Position numbers and translations under genes: made by a program. From NCBI GenBank assembly GCA_019802505.1, contig JAFMOC010000032.1, positions 1,703,001 to 1,767,000 on the forward strand: 64,000 bases of DNA, in the 5' to 3' direction. Positions within the stretch are counted from its first letter, which is position 1; every line of letters begins with the position of its first letter. The notes beneath the pieces are model-generated. The model saw nothing but the letters and a program-made list of their open reading frames with translations, had not been told where the DNA came from and made no database searches. The stretch is from Corydoras sp. C115. Its lineage: Eukaryota > Chordata > Actinopteri > Siluriformes > Callichthyidae. This document shows, piece after piece, positions 1 through 10,633 of the stretch.

Positions 1-328
1 GAAAGGAAAATAATAAAACAAAGAAACAGCAAAGTGAAGATGGAAAAAGAAATCAGAAGAGATGCACAACAAAGGGAATGTGAATAGACAGGAAACAGAG
101 TGTCAGAATATCTGAGAGAATGCAGGAACGAGAAGGTGAGAAGAGAATGCGAGAACCAACACATGATTGAGAGAAGGGAAGTGTGAGGAAGAAAAAAAAA
201 AACGAAGCTTGTAAAGGTTTAGGAGAGTGTGGAAATGGAGATGCAATATGATGTAAGTATACAAAACAGAACCAGAGTCAAAAACATTACAATATAATAT
301 TACAATGAAAAGAAGATAGAAATTGCCC
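1..328. other. unique stretch, no gene seen
   Basis: The first 240 bases are strongly purine-rich (A and G) on the + strand. The open frames are short and none is recognisable. Confidence 0.6.
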
Positions 329-498
329 CTCTGGTTTCCTCCCACAGTCCAAAAACATAGATTCAAGGTGAACTGGCTGCTCTAAATTGCCCCTGTCTCC
401 AATGCCACAGAGTAAAATCCCAATCCCTGTCCGGGTGGAGTTTCCATGTTCTCCCCATATTCCGCATGGGTTTTCTCGAGGTTCTTTGGTTTCCTTCC
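329..498 (+). mobile_element. V-SINE fragment, left part of an interrupted copy
   Basis: Two pieces of the central domain in the same orientation: a run around TTTCCTCCCACAGTCC at 329, then the tRNA-distal region from about 410. The copy stops at TGGTTTCCTTCC (487-498) and resumes at 808, after the inserted minus-strand copy. Confidence 0.75.
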
Positions 499-807
499 AT
501 CCATCCATCCATCCATCCATTATCTTCTGCTTTAACCTCTACTAGGGTCGCGGGGGGGTTCCCCATGCCCATCCAGGGGAGAATGTTTCGGGCGGTGGGC
601 AGATACACCCAGGACAAGGCACCAATCTATTGCTAGGCACACTCACTCACACAAACACACTCTATACGGGGCAATTTGGAGAATTCAATTGACTTGATCC
701 ATGTTTTTGGACTGTGGAAGGAAACCGGAGAACCCGGAGGAAACCCACACAGACACGGGGAGAACATGGAAATTCCATCCAGATTAACCACTAAGCCACC
801 GTGCCAC
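499..807 (-). mobile_element. V-SINE inserted in another V-SINE
   Basis: Read on the minus strand, it runs from a shortened head to a (GGAT)n tail at the low-coordinate end. It is flanked by TGGTTTCCTTCC (487-498) and TGGTTTCCTCCC (808-819), an 11/12 target-site duplication made from the host SINE. The B-box part of the head is missing, as the sequence jumps from the region near 780 to the A-box end. Confidence 0.85.
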
Positions 808-990
808 TGGTTTCCTCCCACAGTCCTCCCAAAAACATGGATTCAAGTTAAATTGCCCCATAGAATGTGTCTGTGTGAGTGCCCAGCAATGGATTGGCGC
901 CCTGTTCTGGGTGTATCTGCCCATCCCCTGAAACGTTCTCTAGATGGGCATCCAGAACTCCCCCACGACCCTAGTAAAGTATTAAGCCTG
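808..990 (+). mobile_element. V-SINE, right part of the interrupted copy
   Basis: Continues the copy broken at 498, through the central domain to the tail region (CCCTAGTAAAG...). The final GGAT repeats are lost. Confidence 0.75.
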
Positions 991-1680
991 ATTTGAGTCC
1001 TGTTGCTTTGCCCTTCCACCATCCTGTTTGCCAGACTTCTGTTATTTGAGCTGATTTCATACTTTGGGTCCTTTCTTTTCGGTTCTATAGTCAGGGGACT
1101 GCTTCTTCCCGAGCAACTGATGTAGACAGTTTTGGGTGTGGATCTGAAAACAGTTTGCGCCCACAGGCTTTGTTGTATGGGACTTCTGTCAGCTGAGCTA
1201 GTGAAGAATTAAATATTCATGTGCCACCGCTGAGGTCTCATGTGGTCTCCCGCTGTTTAGCCCCTCAGTCTTTGCCAGTTGGTGACATCTGCCGTATAAA
1301 CATGCACTTTTCTTTTCATTTTTAAGAAAAAATCCACTGCATTCGGGCACAACGGTACAAAGACGAGTCGATATGCCCTCTACAGGATACTGGTGAGAGT
1401 GTGACCCTGTGACATGGCAGTGACGAGCATTGGGTACTTATGACCCTGGTGCAGGTTTATAACATTTGCTTTCCTAGGCGTTTATGGTCTTGATGGCATC
1501 AACTGAAATGCTTACCCACGATGCAGTTATTTGGGGTTGGACAATTAATTCCAGTGTCCTATTGACCTACTGACATGTCTCTGGAATGTGTGAGGAAACC
1601 TACAGAGGGGGACACGCCAATGCCCTTTGTTGGAATTGCCCCAACTGGAAATCAAACCTAGGACCATCTAGTTTTGTGGT
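991..1680. other. unique stretch with one weak exon candidate
   Basis: No repeat or gene is recognised. A 66-nt open segment with splice-like borders lies at 1327-1392 and is listed separately. Confidence 0.55.
1327..1392 (+). other. candidate internal exon (weak)
   Basis: A pyrimidine-rich tract (CTTTTCTTTTCATTTTTAAG) ends at 1326, followed by 66 bases that are open in frame 1 (22 codons). A donor-like GTGAGAG follows at 1393. The peptide resembles nothing I know. Tracts like this are common by chance, so this is only a candidate. Confidence 0.15.
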
Positions 1681-1683
1681 GGA

Positions 1684-2080
1684 AGCATAGGTAGGTACTA
1701 ACCAGGATACCCTAGAAAAAGGAAAGTACTAACCAAGACACTCTAGAATACCAAAGGTGCAAACTAAGACAATCTAGAAGATGGTGGATAGCAACCAGTA
1801 CACCCTAGAAGACAGAAGTTACTAACCAAGACACCATAGAAGATGGTAGGTACTAACCAAGATGCCCTAGAAGGCAGAAGGTACTAACCAAGATGCCCTA
1901 GAAGATGGCCACCATGCCAGCCTTTGATAGGTATGAACCAACACAGCCTAGAAGACCTTCCATCTTCTAGGGTGTCTTGGTTAGTACCCACTATGCCAGA
2001 TTTTGGTAGGTACTAACCAAGACACCCTAAAAGACTTTCCATCTTCTAGCGTGTCTTGGTTAGTACTTTCCTATCAAAGA
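1684..2080. repeat. minisatellite of about 33-bp units with inverted units
   Basis: Units built on GGTACTAACCAAGACACCCT repeat about seven times on the + strand from 1684 to about 1900. The orientation then flips: 1969-1988 and 2009-2028 are a perfect 20-bp inverted pair with a 20-nt loop. Another inverted unit follows at about 2034-2078. Confidence 0.85.
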
Positions 2081-3152
2081 TTGACATAGTGGCAAGCAGT
2101 CAGTGTGTCTGCCTCATAGCTAGATGGCCCTAGGTTTGATTGTTTAGGGACAATCATCTAGCAACTACACAGTCCTAAGTAAACAACCCTAGAATCCCAA
2201 ACTGCAATGACGGGTAGGACATTTATTCTGTATCTCCTGGAAAAGCAGCTCCTTTTTATTTAATTAGGAACCTTGTTCCAACAGCACATATCAGGGCTTC
2301 CCACCCACACTCTGTCCTGCTGTTTATTACCTCTCCCACTCCATGCTGTGACTAATGGCATGCATGCTTGCATCTGCTGACATTCGCCCTTTTTGCCACC
2401 CTCTACCTCTCCAACGGTGCAGTTAATATACATCGGATAGAACCCATCATCTCCGGCATGCCATAAAAATGTGATTGATATCAGCAGAAGGTGCCGTCAT
2501 ATATACGGATCCGTGCTCAGGTGTCACGCCGGCTGGGCCGAGTAGGAGGACTTTGTTCCCCCCGTCTGAGGTGGTGTTATCGTCAAGAGCGACCCACTGT
2601 GCTTAGCGTCTGGACGGGTAGAGAATCCGTCTCAACGCCACGGTCTAGAGTCTCCTGGATCCAATTCGTAGGCATGACTCAAAAAGCAACACCTCCGGCC
2701 TGATCTCCGGCATCCTGTGGTTCTTCCGTGGAAACAAACGAAAAGTTCCTAAACCGAAGCTTTGTGTCATTGGAACTTCGGCTCCGGCGGCAGTGAGTCA
2801 CGAACAGCTTCCCTAATCACTGCACAAACTGTACCTTGACTCAGTAATCTGTAATCTCCTAACGGCATAATTCATGAGCCGACGTTCTCTGATTAATAAA
2901 TCATTTCCCCAGCTAGTGTTGGTATACAGGCGAGTGGGATGCCAGAAATCGAACAGCGCCGAGTACAGATGGAGCGGCGGTTTACGTAAGAGGAGGGAAG
3001 GTGGAAGGAGCTAAGGGAGCATTCGAGAGGCAGTGGGAGCCAGGCCTGGAATTCAATAATGCCACCGTCACTGCACAGCTGCCACTTCCACCGCCATCCA
3101 GGAACCAGGGGCTAGAATTAAAAAGAACTAAGAATGAGTTCAGACCCTTATC
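2081..3152. other. unique stretch, no gene seen
   Basis: The longest frame is 70 codons at 2491-2703, arginine-rich and unrecognised. I see no splice-site arrangement that would make it an exon. Confidence 0.55.
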
Positions 3153-3296
3153 CTTACCCAGCTTGATTATTGTAGTGCGTTGCTTGCCTGTCTCCCAGCT
3201 TCCACAATCAGGTCTCTACAACTAATTCAGAACTCTGCAGCCCGACTTGTGTTCAACCATCCCAAGAACTCATGTCACTCCATTGGCTCCCTGAAG
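3153..3296 (+). pseudogene. LINE ORF2 fragment (L2/CR1-like reverse transcriptase region)
   Basis: In the frame beginning CTT at 3153 the translation contains LDYCSALLACLP followed by LIQNSAARLVF. This is the hallmark stretch just after the reverse transcriptase core in L2/CR1/Rex-type LINE ORF2 proteins, where LDYCN-LLAGLP and IQNAAARLV are typical. The piece is about 48 codons with no start. It is cut off where a V-SINE begins at about 3299. The assignment to the LINE class is firm, but the exact clade cannot be told from this length. Confidence 0.8.
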
Positions 3297-3298
3297 CA

Positions 3299-3469
3299 GG
3301 GCGACATGGTGGCTTAGTGGTTGGCATGTTCTCTTCTCAGCGCTGGGGATTCCCAGTTCGAATCCCAATCTGGGTGGAGTTTCCATGTTCTCCCTGTGTC
3401 CGCGTGGGCTTCCTCCTGGTTCTCTGGTTTCCTCCATAGTCCACAGTCCAAAAACATGGATCAAGGTCA
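3299..3469 (+). mobile_element. V-SINE, 3'-truncated
   Basis: A box (TGGCTTAGTGGTTGGC) and B box (AGTTCGAATCCC) are intact. The copy stops after the central domain at GGATCAAGGTCA, exactly where an opposite-strand copy begins. Confidence 0.85.
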
Positions 3470-3696
3470 CTTCTGCTTTATCCTCTACTAGGGTCGTGGA
3501 GGGGAGGGGTTCTCTATGCCCAGGGGAGAACGTTTCAGGCGCTGGGCAGATACACCCAGGACAGGGTGCCCATCTATCACTGGGCACACACACACACAAA
3601 CACACTCAATATGGGACAATTTGGAGAATTCATTCGACCTTGAGCCATGTTTTTGGACTGTGGGAGGAAACCGGAGAACCCAGAGGAAACCCATAC
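3470..3696 (-). mobile_element. V-SINE, head-truncated
   Basis: Tail and central domain on the minus strand, abutting the plus-strand copy. The pair makes an imperfect inverted repeat sharing the central domain. Confidence 0.85.
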
Positions 3697-4204
3697 ATGC
3701 ATCTACCAGCTGTTTCACATTGGGTCAAATTGGCCTTCAGATTTCACATGTTCTCCTGACAATCATATAAGAGAACCCTTTTTAGACCGCTGTTTTTAAG
3801 AGGACGGCGCTGTACTCGTAAATAAAATATACATAATACATAATAGTGTCGATTTGCCTTCGTGCCCTATCTATTACATTGATTCGTTTTCAGCAAATGT
3901 ATTTCTTTTCCGGCAGAGAAGCAACACCATGACCTTTGAACCTTCATTCAGACCATTCATCCTTCTTCAAGGAAGACCCTGTTTCCATTCTCTGCTCTCC
4001 TCACCCTAGAACTCGGCAACCCAACCGGCTGACACGGACTGAAAGCAATCAGGCCAAGGTGATCAATCTGCGCTCGAGGGGCTTGTGGCTTCTTTCAAAG
4101 AGACGAATCTAACCAAAGCTCCTTTTCGAGAACGCCACTTGCAATTATTTCAGGTGACGCTCATTTGCCAGGAGGAACAGGGTCTTTATGGGCTGATCGC
4201 TTTC
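3697..4204. other. unique stretch, no gene seen
   Basis: AT-rich at first (3780-3900), then of average composition. No open frame or repeat is recognised. Confidence 0.6.
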
Positions 4205-4800
4205 TCTGTGTACACAGACACATGAACACTGTATGGGGCAATTTAGATAGGGGGTATTTGACATGGAACATGGAAACTCCACCAAAAACGGGATTCAAAC
4301 CTGTATCCACAGCGCTCAACGCAGGGGTATTTTAGACCCGGGACATGGTGCCAAGCCATCACTGGGTACACAGACACACTGTATGGGGCAATTTAGATAG
4401 GGGTATTTTAGAGCAGCCAATTCATCTTAAATGCTTGGGTTTGGACTGTGAGAGGAAACCAGATGAGAACCTGGAAAAAAACCCACACGAAGAGAACATG
4501 GAAACTCCACCCAGAACAGTATTCAAGCCTGGATCCCCAGGGCTCAGTGCAGGGGTATTTTAGAGCAGCCAATTCACCTTAAATCCTTGGGTTTGGACTT
4601 TGGGAGGAAACCGGAGACCCCGAATAAAAACCCACACGGAGAGAGCATGGAAACTCTGGATCTTCAGTGCTCAGAATGGAACATGCTAACCAATGAGCCA
4701 CCATGTAACACATACTATATAGGAGCAATCTAGAGCAGCCCATTCACCTTAAATCCATGGTTTTGGACAATGAGAAATCTGGAGAACCTGGAGGGAACCA
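4205..4800 (-). mobile_element. array of older-subfamily V-SINE pieces
   Basis: Three or four partial minus-strand units follow one another. Each carries the old-subfamily signature TTTTAGAGCAGCCAATTCA in place of the young GGAGAATTCAATTGAC. The block AGGGGTATTTTAGAGCAGCC occurs near both 4405 and 4553, pointing to tandem duplication rather than independent insertions. Confidence 0.75.
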
Positions 4801-4826
4801 AGAACATAAAAACGGTGTGTGTGTAT

Positions 4827-5042
4827 GTGTTATATAATCTTGGATACTCTATACTACAGTTTACAATGATTGACAGATCCATAGGGTTTAATGATGAAGG
4901 TTTTTATGAGTTGGTCACCAGGTCTCAACTATTGTTTACAACCAGGGGCTATCCATATCTTCACTATATACATCTTTGGAACGTATAAGGAACAGAAATC
5001 CCTGGAGAAAACCCACTCAGACACAGGGAGGACATTCAGACT
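4827..5042 (+). repeat. direct repeat, copy 1
   Basis: About 215 bp beginning GTTATATAATC and containing GATTGACAGATCCATAGG. It is nearly identical to 5280-5495 (offset 453). The last part resembles the SINE central domain. Confidence 0.85.
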
Positions 5043-5075
5043 CCATACCCCCAGCCGCCAATCAAAGGACTTTTG

Positions 5076-5272
5076 AAAATACAGACTGTAGAACATCTGT
5101 ATTCTTTGTGTTTGTTAGTCTTCTGTTGGTTCTCTGTTCTCTGTTGGTCAGGAGCATCACAGAACACATATAATTTGGGTGGTGGATTGTTTATTGTCAG
5201 TTCTGCAGTGACACTGATGCGGTGATGGGGTTTTAGTGCAGCATTTCTCCACCTCAGTAACACTGCTGGGGT
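5076..5272 (+). mobile_element. MITE-A fragment (internal part)
   Basis: Contains the family's internal landmarks ATTTGGGTGGTGGATTGTTT and CAGTGACACTGATG. It lies between the two direct repeats, and both terminal inverted repeats are absent. Confidence 0.75.
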
Positions 5273-5279
5273 TGGAATG

Positions 5280-5495
5280 TGTTATATAATCATCCAGTCG
5301 ACTCTTGGATGACTCAATGATTGACAGATCCATAGGGTTTAATGGTGGAGGTTTTTATGAGGTAGGTCACCAGGTCTCAACTCTTGTATACAACCAGGGG
5401 TCATCTGTATCTCCAGTCTATATTTCTTTGGAACGTATGAGGAACAGAAATCCCTGGAGAAAACCCACTCAGACACAGGGAGGACATTCAGACTG
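5280..5495 (+). repeat. direct repeat, copy 2
   Basis: Second copy of 4827-5042, again starting GTTATATAATC. Confidence 0.85.
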
Positions 5496-6139
5496 CATTG
5501 CTAACTTTTTAATAGTTTGCATGGGTTCATATGAGGTGTTTAATCCATGCTTAGAAATTAGGCTTGGCAGGGATTAACAGTTTGGGACGGGGAACAAGGA
5601 AGGGTGTGGAAGTGAGGGAACCTTTGAGACAAGACTAGGTGTCAGTAGTCCATTCCCCGGCTAATCGTCGCTGCAGATGTCACTAAAACAGATGACTGGC
5701 TCGTTGCTGGAGCCATTGTTGAGATTAGCACGGGGTGACGACAATAAAAAAGGAGCATGCGATGTAGAAAAGAACGCAGCAGTCGCTGATTGCTCAGCGA
5801 GGGACTCCTGGCATGGCGTCCACATTCGCCTTGATTGTGAAGTGACTCATGACTGGCCTTAGTTCCATTACCACTAGGTTCTCAGCATGCAGGAGCTCGT
5901 TAGCTCAACTGTAATAGCAGGCAGGGCTTGCGTTTTAGCCTTCTATAAATATTCTCGGAGACAGCTTCAGATTAGCACACCTGTTGTTCCCAAATGAGGC
6001 TGACTCATGGGTTCTAAAGAACAGCACGGCCATGATATGAATGCTGAGATTTGGAACAACTTATCCTCCACCGCTCTAACCAACATGCTCATTTACCCTG
6101 CAGTGTGTTTATGAGGTCAGAGATGTCAAACAAAAGGAC
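5496..6139. other. unique stretch, no gene seen
   Basis: Short frames only (61 codons at 5677-5862, unrecognised). No repeat is identified. Confidence 0.55.
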
Positions 6140-6215
6140 CTGGCTCACAACCGGTTCACGATCTCCATTCCAATTCATCCCAAAGATGTCAGATGGGATC
6201 AAGGATTTGTGGGGG
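6140..6215 (-). pseudogene. Tc1/mariner-type element scrap
   Basis: The block TTCCAATTCATCCCAAAGATG matches, from memory, the antisense of the transposase region near the last catalytic residue in a common teleost Tc1/mariner-type element. It is too short and decayed for more. Confidence 0.4.
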
Positions 6216-6277
6216 GTTAGTCAGGTTCAAACTGCAATTCTATATTCATCATACCTTCTGTTTAATTCTCTACTCTC

Positions 6278-6590
6278 GCGGAGGGGAGTGCCCATGCCTA
6301 TCCAGGGGAGAACATTTTGGCGCTGGGCAAATACACCCAGGACAGGGTGCCAAGCCATCACTGGGTACACGGACACACCAACATACTGTATGGGGCAATT
6401 TAGATGGGGTATTTTTAGAACAGCCATTTCACCTTAAATCCTTGTGTTTGGACTGTGGGGGGAATCCGGAGAACCCAGAGGAAACCCACATGGAGAGAAC
6501 ATGGAAACTCCACCCAGATAGGGATTCAAACTTTGATCCCTAGAGCTCCGAATGAACATGCTAACCAATAAGCCACCATGCCATGCCGCT
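6278..6590 (-). mobile_element. V-SINE, older subfamily
   Basis: Nearly full length on the minus strand. It has the old signature TTTTTAGAACAGCCATTTCA and a degraded head (ACCAATAAGCCACCATGCC). Confidence 0.85.
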
Positions 6591-6619
6591 ATATAGGAGC
6601 AGCCCATTCACCTTATATT

Positions 6620-6674
6620 GGCACCTCCCCCCCCGCGACCCTAGTAGAGGATAAAGCGGAAGATAATGGATGGT
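6620..6674 (+). mobile_element. V-SINE tail fragment
   Basis: Only the last 55 bp: CGCGACCCTAGTAGAGG through AAGATAATGGATGG. Confidence 0.8.
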
Positions 6675-7258
6675 TGGGATTCTTTCCATTTGAGTTGATT
6701 TGATTGGAAGAAGAATCCACCGAACCCACAAACGCTTACCTGATATTAGACATCCATCAGACTGGGGATTTTCTTGGAATCCCATGTCCACCCGTGTAAC
6801 TCGGTCAGACTGGCTTAGAGTTTGACCAATACAATGCCTTATTGATTTTCCAGTCTCCGGGCTTTAGGCTCCCTGGTCTGCTATTTTCTATAAGTGAGGA
6901 TTACACTCCTGCTGTAATTGGGGGTGCGCTGCCTCAAACTGGGCACTTATTAGTGCACTCTCTTCCTGCGCTCTTGTTTTTCAACACAACTCGATACTTA
7001 ATCTGTGTGAGTTAAAGTGCGACCAGAAGATGAATGTGTAAATAATATCGACGATATGTCACCATTAGTAAAGCCTTCGCTTTCAGCCACGCTGCTCTTC
7101 CATTGACTGGATATGGCGGGGTTTGCAGCCTTTGGGGGGTGTTGGACCTGCTGGTGTCACTACCCCTGATTAAATGATTAGTGGAGATGGATATTCTCAT
7201 TGATTGCAGTTCTAATGACGACCGAAACTTTCTGGAACACTTTCTATGAATCTGGACT
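6675..7258. other. unique stretch, no gene seen
   Basis: The best frame is 85 codons (7012-7269, minus) and is not recognised. Confidence 0.55.
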
Positions 7259-7860
7259 TCATAATGCATTATAAGTACATAAAGCTTTCTAAACTATTCA
7301 TAACATTTCTCAAAAAGCCTTTATTGATGTCCATAATTACAATCATACTGTAGTAATTATATTATAACTATAATATGACATTTAATATGCTAATAATGAC
7401 ACAGGGCACACAATTGCTGTAATGCATTATTAAGTACATAAAGCTTTATAAACTATTCATAACATGGGCTTTAAAATTACTTTATTGTAGAAGTTATTGA
7501 ACAATTAAAATATACATGCTATAATGCATTGTCACTTTGTGTTCTAAAGCTTTATAGCATATTCTTTTTACATTGTGTGGTCATGAATATCTATGGAAAT
7601 TAACAAAGGCTTATGAAGCATTATGGGTACCTTATTAAGCTTTATACAATCTCTAAAATCAGTTAATGAGCAGTTAATATTCTACATGTTAATGCATTAT
7701 GTGACTGTGTTATATGTCATATAAATTTTACATTTTATGAATGTGTATACACACATCTATGGACATAAACAGAGTCCTACACTATGACAAGTGTTATAAA
7801 GCTTTATGAATTCTCTATAAAGCTTTACAAATTGTTTATAATGCATTATGAATATCGGAT
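7259..7860. repeat. AT-rich degenerate repeat, about 159-bp period
   Basis: The block ATAAAGCTTTCTAAACTATT near 7280 recurs at about 7439 (period 159). Shorter relatives (TAAAGCTTTA, AATGCATTAT) are scattered to 7850. It looks like an old MITE or satellite, but I cannot define its ends. Confidence 0.65.
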
Positions 7861-7945
7861 TCATAATAAAGTCACAGGTTATTTTCTATATATACATGTT
7901 TATGAAATCCTTCACCTCATTATGTATTTTGGACAATATTTTGCT

Positions 7946-8118
7946 TCCATCTTTGGGAAATGGTTTGGGGAAGGCCTTGTTTCTGTTCCAACTACACAAA
8001 TAATGGCCTGTAAAGACACGGCCGGGTAAATTTGGTGTGGGAGAACATTATTGACTCGTACAGAACCCAGTCCTTAACCCCAGTCAACATATTTAGCATT
8101 TGTGGGATGTTGGATATG
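7946..8118 (+). pseudogene. Tc1/mariner-type transposase remnant
   Basis: The run TTTGGTGTGGGAGAACATTA and the following bases match the end of the catalytic domain of a common teleost Tc1/mariner-type transposase. In the family the protein reads about SPDLNPIEHLWD, where the glutamate is the third catalytic acid. Here the corresponding codons read NPSQ, then a stop, and a frameshift is needed to reach HLWD. It is clearly inactive. Confidence 0.6.
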
Positions 8119-8752
8119 CACGTACCTCGAGCTGTTTGGTTTCCGTCTCTGTGGTTCGTCAAACTGAGAAATAAGGTTATTCAAGGTTATTCCATGCGGC
8201 GTCCCTCAAACCTGTATTCTGAGGCCCCTCTATCCCTCCATGTGGGGTGTTTTCGTCTGACCTGCAATCAGTGCTACGAGTATGGAGTGGATCTTTTTCC
8301 ACACCTTCTACCCTTTATCCATGTCAGTATCACTTATGGTGGAGGGCTGATTCAGGCATGAACAGAAAGCTTAGGTTTGTTCAGGTAACACATTGCCGTT
8401 TGGGGCCCGAAGCGCATGCTGAATGGTAAGTAATGTTGACACTCGCCCCCCGGGGGAAACAAAGGTGGAAAGGTATATTTGTCAGGGGGAAGAGTTCATT
8501 CTCTGGAATTCATTGTCCCCAGGATACCCTGTGCATACAGACAGGCGCACTTGACATCCCCAAATCCCCTTGCTTGTGAGTGCTCTAGAGCTGACCTGCC
8601 AGGGGAGCAACAGGAACGAAACATGCATGCAAAGAACAGATGATGGCGGTGCAGTTGCACCCAAGTCCTCCACATTTCTGTCTTTTCTATAAGTCTGTAC
8701 TGATGTGCCTAATACTCCCCTAATGCCTATAACCCCGTCTGTGGTATGTCAT

Positions 8753-8753
<1 letters not shown>
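8119..8753. other. unique stretch, no gene seen
   Basis: Frames of 60-109 codons occur (8032-8361 is the longest, overlapping the transposase remnant). None resembles a known protein. Confidence 0.55.

Positions 8754-8799
<46 letters not shown>
8754..8799. repeat. (TA)n microsatellite
   Basis: About 23 TA units, followed by mixed TA/TG up to the next SINE head. Confidence 0.95.
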
Positions 8800-8805
<6 letters not shown>

Positions 8806-8825
8806 GTATATATATATGCATACAT

Positions 8826-8983
8826 GGGTGGCAGGTGGCATAGTGGTTAGCACGTCTAACTCTTAATGCTCCAGGTTCGAATCCTGATCTAGGTAGAGTT
8901 TTAAATGTTCGCGCCATGTCCACATGGGTTTAGTCTTGGTCTTCCAGTTACCTGGTGAATTGGCTGCTCTAAATTCAAGGACA
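8826..8983 (+). mobile_element. V-SINE head and central domain, older copy
   Basis: The A box (TGGCATAGTGGTTAGC) and B box (AGGTTCGAATCC) are recognisable. It ends at GGTGAATTGGCTGCTC, the old-subfamily signature. Confidence 0.8.
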
Positions 8984-9194
8984 TATATATATTTTTTAAT
9001 TGTCATTTACATAACATATGCTACATGAAATATTAACCAAATTGCGTTTCATGGGCCCAGTTTACCCTAAGTAGTATTTTAAAATTAAGAAATATAGTAT
9101 AATAATTTTTTACATAAATATTTAATATAGCAGCATTATAATAAAAAAAAATGGTATATAAAAATATAGTAGCATAGGAAATAAATATAAAATA

Positions 9195-9348
9195 TAGCCC
9201 CTATATAGTGTGAGCGTGTGCCCAGTGATGGATTGGCGACCTATTCTGGGTGTATCTGCCCAGCACCTGAAACATTCTCCCCTGGATCAGCATGGGAAAC
9301 CCCCTCCAACAATTGTAGAGGAATAAGTGAAAGATAATGAGTGTATAA
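9195..9348 (+). mobile_element. V-SINE tail unit 1 of a three-unit array
   Basis: Starts CCCCTATATAGTG, includes GATGGATTGGCGACC and the tail GAAAGATAATGAG. The head is absent. Confidence 0.8.
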
Positions 9349-9520
9349 GTTGCTCCTATATAGTCTGTGTGTATATAGTAGTATATATAATGTGCTCAAG
9401 GATGGACTGGCAACCTGTTCTGGGTGTGTCTGCCCAGCACCCAAAACATTCTCCCTTTGATGGGTGTTGGGAACACCCCCCAACCTAATAGAGGAATAAG
9501 CAAAAGAAATGGATGGATGA
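9349..9520 (+). mobile_element. V-SINE tail unit 2 of the array
   Basis: Same start point (TGCTCCTATATAGTC) as unit 1, ending GGATGGATG. Confidence 0.8.
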
Positions 9521-9662
9521 ACTGCCCCTATATAGTGGGTGTTGGGGGGGGGGGGGGGGGGGTTGACCAATGATGGATTGGCGACTTATTCTGGGTGTGT
9601 CTACCCAAACCATTCTCCATTGGACGGGCAAAGAACCTCCCGTAACCCTAGTATAGGAGTTC
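9521..9662 (+). mobile_element. V-SINE tail unit 3 of the array
   Basis: Starts CTGCCCCTATATAGTG and carries a run of 19 G at 9544-9562. It ends before the GGAT repeats. Confidence 0.8.
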
Positions 9663-10464
9663 TGATCTGTGTGTGTGGGTTTCCAGAGTAAAAAAATACT
9701 GACATCCATAACGGGACGCGGGTGGAGCTGTTGTGCTCTCCATGTTTTCTCTGTGTACAGTAGGCAGCCGTGTATGGAGGCTTCATGTTCCAAGAACTGT
9801 AAGCTCAGTGGGGTCTCTAAAGTGAAAATTCTGCCTGTTCCCTGGCCTTTGAAATACAACCATCTGTTATTGCCTTTAATGAAGTCTGTCTCTCTGTCTC
9901 TCTATCGCGCTCTCAGTGAATTACCTGAGCCCTGCAGGGGGTCTCCACTCTCTGTTCTACTTACCATTCATACTTCACTGTTTTCGGCGCCTTCCGTACC
10001 GTGCAGGCTGTTGCATGGGAGCGTTCTTCCTTTTTAATAAAACCAGTACACTGTGGCGTTCTCTTTTCCAGTACAGAGCGCCAGGCTTGAAATGTAGGCT
10101 GCCTTCAGGGCTGCGGCGCGGTTTGATCCTCCCTATTAATCTTGCGATTCCAGCTCGGTGTAGATACACACCAGCGCGTCCTGAAATGATTAAAGCTGGA
10201 GTGCAGGAGCGCAGGAGCCATGTGTATCCAGCCAAATAGAGGGAACCGGGTTGCGGGTGATTGCACATGTGTGCTAGTTGTCACCATCAAATATGAGTGT
10301 CAGCGTTTACCTTTGTGAATGACGTGTGCGCGGTTAAGGTGGCTGTGCGGAGGAAAGTCGTTAGTGTCATGCTATTTCATCAGAGTTACGGTTCTAGACA
10401 TGCGACATGTTGAGGGTTGTTTTGCTTTAAATGGACTTGTTACATTATACATGTACATATATAA
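9663..10464. other. unique stretch, no gene seen
   Basis: Overlapping frames up to 122 codons (9669-10037, plus) without recognisable domains. Composition is average. Confidence 0.5.
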
Positions 10465-10612
10465 CATCCATCCATCCATGATCTAAGGGGATGGGAGGGG
10501 AGGGGGTTCCCCATGTCCATCCAACGGAGAACGTCTCGGGCGCTGGGCAGATACACCCAGGACAGGATACCAATCTATTGCTGGGTACACACTCACTCAC
10601 ACAGACACACTT
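10465..10612 (-). mobile_element. V-SINE tail half
   Basis: Minus strand, from the (GGAT)n tail to the AGTGTGTCTGTGTGAG region, where it ends in a T run. Confidence 0.85.
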
Positions 10613-10633
10613 TTTTTTTAATATTTAATCTTT

